Source of the DNA: DATAPD01 sp036265385
GTDB taxonomy: Bacteria > Acidobacteriota > Terriglobia > Terriglobales > Acidobacteriaceae
Assembly (NCBI GenBank): GCA_036265385.1
Contig: DATAPD010000055.1
Coordinates: 124,001 to 188,000 of the forward strand
DNA length: 64,000 bases
Reading direction: 5' to 3'
Below, in pieces: positions 57,854 to 64,000 of the stretch; within the stretch, counting starts at the first letter, position 1; the number at the start of each line of letters is the position of its first letter. A program made the position numbers and the translations under genes. Below the pieces are notes generated by a model. It was given only the letters and a program-made list of their open reading frames with translations. It was not told the origin of the DNA and made no database searches.

Positions 57854-57887
57854 TCTGTTGAGATCGCTGTCGTATGATGCGTTAAGG

Positions 57888-58334
57888 ATGTCAGAGTCCG
57901 ACGAAGTCGAGTTTCAAAACCTGATCACGGTTCGAAAGTTTCGCGATCTTCCCGAGGCCCTACTGGCAAAAGGCAGCCTGGATTCTGCCGGCATCGAATC
58001 ATTCCTCGGTGACGAAAACATAGTGCGCCTTGACTGGTTCATCTCCAACCTTGTTGGTGGTATTAAACTTCGTGTCCGTCCCGAAGATCTCGAAGCCGCA
58101 GAAGAAATCTTGAGCCAGCCAATTCCCGAGGAACTCGATGTGGACGGAGTCGGTGAGTACACTCAGCCGCGCTGTCCGAAATGCCAATCGCTGGATGTTA
58201 GCTTCGAAGAATTGAACAAACTTGTGGCATACGGGTCCGCATACCTCAATGTGCCGATTCCCTTACACGACAACGGTTGGAAGTGCCATAGCTGCGGACA
58301 CCAATGGGATGAACAGCAGGAGCCATCTGCATGA
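57888..58334 (+). CDS. DUF2007-type protein with C-terminal zinc ribbon
   Basis: 148 aa from ATG at 57888 (AAGG directly upstream). The DUF2007 part reads LITVRKFRDLPEALLAKGSLDSAGIESFLGDENIVRLDW, similar to signal-transducer proteins that resemble PII. A C-terminal ribbon follows with CPKC and CHSCG. The stop overlaps the PASTA gene start by 4 bp. Function unknown. Confidence 0.75.
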   Translation: MSESDEVEFQNLITVRKFRDLPEALLAKGSLDSAGIESFLGDENIVRLDWFISNLVGGIKLRVRPEDLEAAEEILSQPIPEELDVDGVGEYTQPRCPKCQSLDVSFEELNKLVAYGSAYLNVPIPLHDNGWKCHSCGHQWDEQQEPSA

Positions 58335-59089
58335 AGCAGGTTGTCCGCCTCGTTCTCATGGGCCTTGTCCTGGTGACCGTTGCACTCATATCTGCGCTAA
58401 CTGCAATGCGTATCGCCATTCACGGAAGCGAAGTTGAAATCCCTAAGCTTGTCGGAATGGCGCCACAGGACGCGGAGCGTGCCTCAGCCGCTCTCGGACT
58501 TCAGCTTGTCATCGAGCGGCAATATTACAGTCCGGAAATCGCCGAGGGCCGAATCATGTCTCAAATTCCGCCTTCAGGCGTGAAGGTCCGTCGCGGATGG
58601 CAGGTACGGGTCGCCCAGAGTCTCGGACCTCAACGAGTCTCGATTCCGGATGTCGTTGGCCAGAGTGAACGGGCAGCGGAACTCACAATTCGCCGACGCG
58701 GCCTTGAAGTCGAATCGCTCGCGCAAGTTGATTTTCCAGAAGTGCCGTCCGATCGCGTCCTGGCACAAAATCCCCAGGCCAACGCGTCAGGCGTGGCTGC
58801 CCCGAAGATGAATCTGTTGGTTTCTACTCTTTCCGAAGCGCAAAGCTTCATAATGCCGAACTTCGTTGGACAGCCACTCGGCAATATCACATCTTCCTTG
58901 CAAGACGCCGGTATGCGTCTCGGCGACGTCAGCGTTGCATTACCTGCTGCTAATCCGAATTCTCCCGTGCTGCCCACCCCGATCGCTACCTCTCCGCAAG
59001 CGACTCCAGCGAGCATCATCGTTTCGCAAAATCCTGCGCCCGGCCAAAAGGTACGAGCTGGCACTGTCGTCACCTTCGAGGTTCAGTAG
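58331..59089 (+). CDS. Membrane-anchored PASTA-domain protein
   Basis: 252 aa. A short cytosolic end, a TM helix (4-26), then three PASTA repeats (VEIPKLVGMAPQDAERA, VSIPDVVGQSERAAELT, FIMPNFVGQPLGNITSS) ending in VRAGTVVTFEVQ. PASTA domains bind peptidoglycan fragments in Ser/Thr kinases and PBPs, but no kinase or PBP is fused here. A Pro/Thr/Ala-rich linker breaks the third repeat. Coupled to the preceding gene by ATGA. Confidence 0.85.
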   Translation: MKQVVRLVLMGLVLVTVALISALTAMRIAIHGSEVEIPKLVGMAPQDAERASAALGLQLVIERQYYSPEIAEGRIMSQIPPSGVKVRRGWQVRVAQSLGPQRVSIPDVVGQSERAAELTIRRRGLEVESLAQVDFPEVPSDRVLAQNPQANASGVAAPKMNLLVSTLSEAQSFIMPNFVGQPLGNITSSLQDAGMRLGDVSVALPAANPNSPVLPTPIATSPQATPASIIVSQNPAPGQKVRAGTVVTFEVQ

Positions 59090-59096
59090 CAAATAG

Positions 59097-60443
59097 TTAG
59101 CGGCGCTCAAGAATGGCCGCGAAAAATCCATCACACGGATGAACCCCAGGTATTGTGCGTAGATAATCGCCGCTGATCAGCGAATCGAGATCGCCCCAAC
59201 TCAGCTCGCCGGCATCCCTTAAACTTGCGAGTTCTTCCCGGCAGCTTGCGACTTGGAATCCGGTCGCTTTACTTAAGACCTTCTCTACCACTGCTTCGTT
59301 TTCCTCTGGCTCGAGAGAACAACTCGCATACACAAGCTTGCCGGCAGATTCCACGCGCTCGAGCACTGACTGCAGAATGGCAACCTGCCGATCCGCCAAA
59401 TCCTCGAGATCGTTTGCTTTCAGCCGCCATTTGATCTCAGGGTTCCGGGCCAATGTTCCTGTACCGCTGCATGGAACATCGACGAGCACGCGATCGAATT
59501 CGCTGGTAAAAGGAAGTTGTCGCGCATCCGCAGCGATCACTCGAACATTCTCTGCGCCGGCAAGTCTTTGAAGCAGCGCTGCGCGGTGCGGATGTAATTC
59601 GGTGGCGAACACGCGTGATTTCGGGTTCCGTTCCGCAATCGATCGGGTTTTTCCACCTGGCGCTGCGCAGCAATCAAGGATCGTCTGCCCTGTACCAACC
59701 AGCAAAGCAACGAGCTGCGACGCTTCATCCTGCACGCTGATGCGTCGTTCTCTAAACGCCCGAGTCTTCGTCACATCTCCGCTGCGAACTCGACGGGCAT
59801 GGTTCAGTAAGGCTCCCGGCTGAAGTTCCACACCTTCACGAATAAGTTCCTCTTCGGCCGCGTTGTCGTGAAAGTGGATCGCCGCCACGGGTGTGCTTTG
59901 ATTGTGAGCGCAAATCCTTCGAGTCTGGTCCAATCCATAGCTGGCCGTCCATCGTTCTACAAGCCACATCGGATGAGCAGAAACACTTGCGAGCGTAGCC
60001 GCATCGTCCGCATCTTCAACCACCGATGAGTGACGCTCCACCGGGACCTTTCTCAAAACTGCATTCACAAAGGGCACCGCCGATCTTTTGCGCGCGCGTT
60101 TGACCAACTCCACACTCTCAAAAATTGCCGCGTGTGCTGGAATGCGTTCCAGGTACTGAATCTGAAAAACTCCCATGCGCAACGCTGTCAGCACCTCGGC
60201 ATCCATCTGCGCCAGCTTTTTAGAGGAAGCACGCCGCACCGTCTCGTCGATGGTTGATCGCCAGCGCAAAACACCAAGCGTGATCTGGGTCGCGAGCCCA
60301 TGATCCAACGAGGATAGATCTTGGTACTTTCTCGCATGCAGCATCTCTGAGGCGTAACCATCCTCTTTTTCAACGCGCATCAGGATGTCGAAAGCCGCTG
60401 CGCGGGCTGGCGAGATTTTCGGGTTGGAAGTCTGGGTTTTCAA
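59097..60443 (-). CDS. rsmB: 16S rRNA m5C967 methyltransferase RsmB
   Basis: 448 aa. N-terminal NusB-like domain (ARAAAFDILMRVEKEDGYASEML ... HAAIFESVELVKRARKR), then an SAM-dependent RNA methyltransferase with CCAAPGGKT, PCSGTGTLARNPEIKW and YASCSLEPEENE; the two Cys are the usual catalytic pair. Follows fmt after 27 bp. Ends 7 bp from the convergent PASTA gene. Confidence 0.95.
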   Translation of the reverse strand: MKTQTSNPKISPARAAAFDILMRVEKEDGYASEMLHARKYQDLSSLDHGLATQITLGVLRWRSTIDETVRRASSKKLAQMDAEVLTALRMGVFQIQYLERIPAHAAIFESVELVKRARKRSAVPFVNAVLRKVPVERHSSVVEDADDAATLASVSAHPMWLVERWTASYGLDQTRRICAHNQSTPVAAIHFHDNAAEEELIREGVELQPGALLNHARRVRSGDVTKTRAFRERRISVQDEASQLVALLVGTGQTILDCCAAPGGKTRSIAERNPKSRVFATELHPHRAALLQRLAGAENVRVIAADARQLPFTSEFDRVLVDVPCSGTGTLARNPEIKWRLKANDLEDLADRQVAILQSVLERVESAGKLVYASCSLEPEENEAVVEKVLSKATGFQVASCREELASLRDAGELSWGDLDSLISGDYLRTIPGVHPCDGFFAAILERR

Positions 60444-60470
60444 ACAGGACCACAGCCAGTCATCAATGAA

Positions 60471-61424
60471 TCAGCGGCCTAGAGATTCCCCACTTGAAGG
60501 GCGGTAACCATGAATAAAATCCGACACGCTCATGCGCTTCTTGCCTTCAGGCTGAACTTCGATGATTTCCAAAGCCGTGCGTGCGCCACTGTGCACATAT
60601 AAGCGACCGGGCCGCACTCCAAGCGTTCCCGGATTACTCATCTCCGAAATTGTTTCTTCCGCCACGCGCGCTTGCGTTATTTTCATCCCTTTGCCGCGAA
60701 ATACAGTGGTTGCACCCGGCCACGGTTGGAAACCGCGCAAGCGGTCGACAATCTCTTTTGCGCTTCGTGTGAAATCAACAATCCCATCTTCTTTCTTCAA
60801 AATTGGCGCCAAAGAAGCATCTGCATGATTCTGCGCGCGGGGCGTAATTGCGCCCTCAATCAGGCCGCCAAGAGTCTCGACCATCAGATCTGCGCCTTGA
60901 TTCGCCAGTTTAGGGCCAAGCGTTTCAGCGGTATCTTTTTCTTCGATTGCAACCTGCTTTTGTAAAAGGATGTCGCCTGTATCGAGTCCCGCATCGATTC
61001 GCATCGTCGTAACGCCCGTTGTTGTTTCACCTCTAGCGATGGCCCACTGGATCGGCGCTGCGCCTCTATACTTCGGCAGCAGCGATGCATGCAGATTGAT
61101 ATTTCCAAACTGAGGTAAATCGATCATCCATTGCGGAATGATGCGCCCGTAGCCGACCACGATGATCGCGTCCGGAGCCAACCGCGTGAGCGCTTCGCGC
61201 AGCTCGACATTGTTCTTGATCGTCTCTGGTTGCTGTATGGGAATGCCGAGTTGTTGGGCTGCCTCTTTAACTGGTGACGGCGTGATCTCCATCCCACGCC
61301 CGCGCGCCTTGTCCGGCTGCGTGAGCACGAAAGCGATGCGGTGTCCCATCTCTGCTAGCTTCTCGAGCGTTGGGACAGCAAAGCGCGGAGTTCCGGCAAA
61401 CACCAGCTTGAGCTTCGCACTCAT
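60471..61424 (-). CDS. fmt: Methionyl-tRNA formyltransferase
   Basis: Formylates initiator tRNA using 10-formyl-THF. 317 aa. N-terminal FAGTPRFAVPTLEKL; catalytic Asn-His segment GNINLHASLLPKYRGAAPIQWAI with Asn/His/Asp (Asp in GLDTGDIL). C-terminal OB domain. 19 bp after def. Confidence 0.97.
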   Translation of the reverse strand: MSAKLKLVFAGTPRFAVPTLEKLAEMGHRIAFVLTQPDKARGRGMEITPSPVKEAAQQLGIPIQQPETIKNNVELREALTRLAPDAIIVVGYGRIIPQWMIDLPQFGNINLHASLLPKYRGAAPIQWAIARGETTTGVTTMRIDAGLDTGDILLQKQVAIEEKDTAETLGPKLANQGADLMVETLGGLIEGAITPRAQNHADASLAPILKKEDGIVDFTRSAKEIVDRLRGFQPWPGATTVFRGKGMKITQARVAEETISEMSNPGTLGVRPGRLYVHSGARTALEIIEVQPEGKKRMSVSDFIHGYRPSSGESLGR

Positions 61425-61443
61425 ACTGGTACTCCAGTCTTGT

Positions 61444-61953
61444 TTACCACTCTCCGGCCTTTACCAGCTTCTTGATCTTACGCTTGATGAGGTCGCGCTT
61501 CAGTGCGCTGATGTGGCTGATATAGAGCTTCCCATTCAGATGGTCTGTCTCATGTAGAAATGCGCGTGCGAGTAGATCTTCGCCGGTGTGTTCGTACCAC
61601 TTGCCATTGACGTCCTGTGCGCGCACAGTGACTCGCTTCCCGCGGCTGACCTGCTCACGGAACTCTGGGATCGACAGACAGCCCTCACTTCCCGTCTGAC
61701 GCCCTTCTACATGAATGATCTCTGGGTTGGCCAATACCAGCTTCGCTTCCGGATCTTCCTTGAAGGTGACATCGATCACTGCGAGTCGTTTCGAGATGCC
61801 AATCTGTGGTGCTGCCAGCCCCACTCCATGCGCGGCGTACATGGACTCAAACATATCTTCAACGAGCTTCTTCAATTCTCCGTCGAAGTCTGTGACAGGA
61901 GCGGCCGGCTTTTCCAACACCGGGTTTCCGTATTTCACGATCGGATAAATCAT
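61444..61953 (-). CDS. def: Peptide deformylase
   Basis: Removes the N-formyl group from nascent proteins. 169 aa; all three motifs present: GVGLAAPQIG, EGCLSIPE (metal Cys) and HETDHLNG. Lies 18 bp downstream of aroC and 19 bp upstream of fmt, so the formylation pair is co-transcribed. Confidence 0.97.
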   Translation of the reverse strand: MIYPIVKYGNPVLEKPAAPVTDFDGELKKLVEDMFESMYAAHGVGLAAPQIGISKRLAVIDVTFKEDPEAKLVLANPEIIHVEGRQTGSEGCLSIPEFREQVSRGKRVTVRAQDVNGKWYEHTGEDLLARAFLHETDHLNGKLYISHISALKRDLIKRKIKKLVKAGEW

Positions 61954-61971
61954 TCGTCTCGGCAGGCCTTC

Positions 61972-63144
61972 TTAGTAATTCTTGAGTTGCTCAAGGTAAC
62001 CGCGGTGGTTGCGTAGAGTCTCCGCTAAGGAATCCCCGCCGAACTTCTCCAGCGCACACCGTGCCAGCGTGAGAGCCACCATCGCCTCGGCTGCAACTCC
62101 TGCTGCAGGAACCACGCAGACATCGGAACGCTCGTAAGCAGCCTTTACCGGTTCGCGTGTTTCAAAGTCAACGGATTGAAGCGGCCTTCGCAGCGTCGAA
62201 ATAGGTTTTAGATAACCTCGCACGCGAATCTCTTCACCGTTCGAAACACCGCCTTCGATACCGCCCGCATTGTTGTGCACCCGCGTGAATCCCGCAAATC
62301 CAGCGGATTTTTGATAACCGATTTCGTCGTGAACATTCGAACCTCGCGACGTGGCAGCCAGGATCCCGCTTCCAATCTCCACTGCCTTTACAGCTTGCAG
62401 CGACATAACCGCTGCGGCAAGCATCCCGTCGAGCCGTTCGTCCCATTGCGCATAACTTCCCAATCCCGGCGGGACATGATGGGCCACCACTTCGAAAACA
62501 CCACCCACTGTGTCTCCCGTCCTCAGCACTTGGTCTACTTCTTCCTTCATGCGCTGCTCAACGGAAGCGTCCGCACAGTTCAGCAGGATTTCTCCTCGCT
62601 CGGCCAGTGCTCGAATCTCGTCCCAGGGAACTTCCTTTTCAACGCCTGCGCTCCCCACCGCCACAACATGACTCAAAATCTCGATTCCCAACGCCCGAAG
62701 AAAGAGTTTTGCGATGGCTCCGATTGCAACTCGCGCGGCAGATTCTCGTGCTGAAGAACGCTCCAGCACGTATCTTGCTTCGGAAAAATTGAATTTCAGT
62801 GCACCCGCTAAATCCGCATGTCCGGGCCGCGGGGAAGCAACGCGTTTGTGTTTTTGCGCGTCACCACTCTCAACCGGCAGCGATTCCTTCCAGTTCTCCC
62901 AATCCTTGTTCTGCAGCAAAACAGCGATAGGCGATCCGATCGTTTTTCCGTGCCGGACCCCGGACAAAATATGTGCCTGGTCGGTTTCGATCTTCATCCG
63001 GCCACCGCGTCCGTAGCCCTGCTGCCGACGCCACAACTCGCGATTCAAGAACTCCGGGTCAACCTGTACACCAGCCGGCAGCCCTGATAGAAATGCGACC
63101 AAAGCCTCGCCGTGGGACTCGCCCGAAGTGAAGTAGCGCAACAT
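61972..63144 (-). CDS. aroC: Chorismate synthase
   Basis: Last step of the shikimate pathway: EPSP to chorismate, FMN-dependent. 390 aa, starts MLRYFTSGESHGEAL. Conserved RPGHADLAGALKF, YVLERSSARESAARVA and the C-terminal segments are intact. First gene of the aroC-def-fmt-rsmB run on this strand. Confidence 0.97.
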   Translation of the reverse strand: MLRYFTSGESHGEALVAFLSGLPAGVQVDPEFLNRELWRRQQGYGRGGRMKIETDQAHILSGVRHGKTIGSPIAVLLQNKDWENWKESLPVESGDAQKHKRVASPRPGHADLAGALKFNFSEARYVLERSSARESAARVAIGAIAKLFLRALGIEILSHVVAVGSAGVEKEVPWDEIRALAERGEILLNCADASVEQRMKEEVDQVLRTGDTVGGVFEVVAHHVPPGLGSYAQWDERLDGMLAAAVMSLQAVKAVEIGSGILAATSRGSNVHDEIGYQKSAGFAGFTRVHNNAGGIEGGVSNGEEIRVRGYLKPISTLRRPLQSVDFETREPVKAAYERSDVCVVPAAGVAAEAMVALTLARCALEKFGGDSLAETLRNHRGYLEQLKNY

Positions 63145-63322
63145 AAACTTGGGATTGTAATTGATTCAATGAATTTGGCCCCAATCCGCCGATCGGAGCT
63201 GCCTTTGTTCTACCTAACTGCATCAATCTAATGAATCCGAATCAAGATTCGCGCTGCAAACCTGTAAAGTCCGCAAAAAAATCGTTTTAAGGGTGGCAGA
63301 ATTCGGTGAAAAACCGTTAAAA

Positions 63323-63339
63323 TTGAAAACAATTTTCAA
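63323..63339. promoter_or_regulatory. Inverted repeat in the aroC/regulator divergent gap
   Basis: TTGAAAA and TTTTCAA around CAA. The gap (63145-63414, 270 bp) is AT-richer near 63260-63345 and should contain the regulator promoter. Function not proven. Confidence 0.35.
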
Positions 63340-63414
63340 CGAATGTCTGTCTTGTAGCGCCGCGCTCGTCACGCATAAGGTTTTCTGTTTCGTTCTGGCC
63401 GCGGAGGATGCGTT

Positions 63415-64000
63415 TTGATTCAAGAAACTTCCCCAATCCTCACAGCAGGACGCGCCCCGATCCGTTGTGTCATCGCCGACGACCACGCACTCCTTCGGCA
63501 TGGAGTGAATCGTTTGTTGCAAGACGAGTCTGATTTTGAAGTCGTCGCCGAGGCCTGCAATGCGACCGACGCGTTGAAACTGGTGCTTGAGCATCGTCCC
63601 GATCTCATTCTTATGGATATCGGCATGCCGGGTCCCTCTTCGTTCGAAGTGGCCCGCATTATTGAACAAAAATGTCCGCAGACCCGTGTCGTGTTCCTAA
63701 CCATGCATGAGGATCAGGAATACGTTATGCAGGGCATTCAGGCCGGTGCTGCCGGCTATCTCCTGAAAGATACTCCCGCCCAACAATTGGTCTCATACTT
63801 GCGTGAAGTTCGTTCCGGAGGACGGTGTGTCAGTCCCGAGCTTTTGAGTTCATGGACCGGTGCATCGCACTCGCATACTGCCTCTCGGGCCAACCGGCTC
63901 ACCCCACGCGAACGCGAGATCATGAAGCTGCTGGCGGAAGGCAACACGGCCCGCAAGGTTGCATCATTATTAGGACTTAGCATCAAGACCGTCGAGGCGC
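63415..64000 (+). CDS. NarL/FixJ-type response regulator, 3' end outside the window
   Basis: TTG start at 63415 with GGAGG 7 nt upstream. 195 residues visible. Receiver domain (about 16-135): acidic pocket Asp22-Asp23, phosphoacceptor Asp68 in DLILMDIGMPG, Thr in VVFLTMHED, Lys in YLLKDTP. LuxR-type HTH begins near LTPREREIMKLLAEGNTARKVASLLGLSIKTVEA and runs off the end. An ATG at 63408 is out of frame. No kinase is visible nearby. Confidence 0.93.
   Translation, partial: MIQETSPILTAGRAPIRCVIADDHALLRHGVNRLLQDESDFEVVAEACNATDALKLVLEHRPDLILMDIGMPGPSSFEVARIIEQKCPQTRVVFLTMHEDQEYVMQGIQAGAAGYLLKDTPAQQLVSYLREVRSGGRCVSPELLSSWTGASHSHTASRANRLTPREREIMKLLAEGNTARKVASLLGLSIKTVEA

Overview
The window reads as a chromosomal segment of an acidobacterium, probably Terriglobia and Koribacter-like. 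This is an inference from gene content; no 16S gene is present. The markers are secreted proteins with GVPASVTS-type repeats, a GloVer/IPT repeat protein, a DUF5916 outer-membrane protein, a carboxypeptidase-regulatory-domain TonB receptor, a DUF4139/DUF4349 pair, moderately high GC, and the replication-origin gene neighbourhood. I saw no prophage, CRISPR array, rRNA or convincing tRNA.

Layout. 1-2.6 kb: gyrA on the minus strand, its 3' end beyond the window. 2.8-6.9 kb: a tightly overlapping argR-argF-argG-argH operon with a -35/-10 promoter and two ARG boxes. 7.1-16.4 kb: envelope and secreted genes (metallophosphoesterase, GT-C type membrane protein, CPBP protease, DUF4139, DUF4349, alpha/beta hydrolase). 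16.4-29.4 kb: the origin-proximal block, all minus strand, in transcriptional order rpmH-rnpA-yidD-yidC-jag-dnaA-dnaN, then mscL and small genes, then gyrB. It is interrupted by a REP-associated tyrosine transposase with its paired REP palindromes, and it is preceded at 28.1-29.4 kb by an unusual regulator carrying both a DeoR-type and a LacI-type helix-turn-helix. 29.6-40.3 kb: mnmE, a decayed secreted gene, ruvA, a DUF5916 barrel, a VOC-lipoprotein-ruvB overlapping operon and an EF-G II paralogue. 40.5-49.8 kb: an accessory envelope region (Cys/His-rich secreted peptide behind a terminator-like leader, TonB receptor, thioredoxin-like protein, GT-C protein, GloVer/IPT protein, cupredoxin-like protein, DUF4105 protein). 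49.8-59.1 kb: plus-strand recG, an S41-family protein that has lost both catalytic residues, a class A PBP, a DUF885 peptidase, a zinc-ribbon protein and a PASTA protein. 59.1-63.1 kb: aroC-def-fmt-rsmB on the minus strand. 63.4 kb to the end: the start of a NarL-type response regulator.

The core genes serve replication initiation and supercoiling (dnaA, dnaN, gyrA/B), membrane-protein insertion and RNase P (yidC/yidD/rnpA), arginine synthesis from ornithine, Holliday-junction and fork repair (ruvA, ruvB, recG), and translation initiation (fmt/def). The most interesting items are the double-HTH regulator with matching direct repeats upstream, the catalytically dead CtpA-like protein, the REP/RAYT unit, the leader hairpin before the Cys/His-rich peptide and TonB receptor, and the GyrA quinolone-region substitutions. 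I found no clear multi-gene defence system or other wholly new system.
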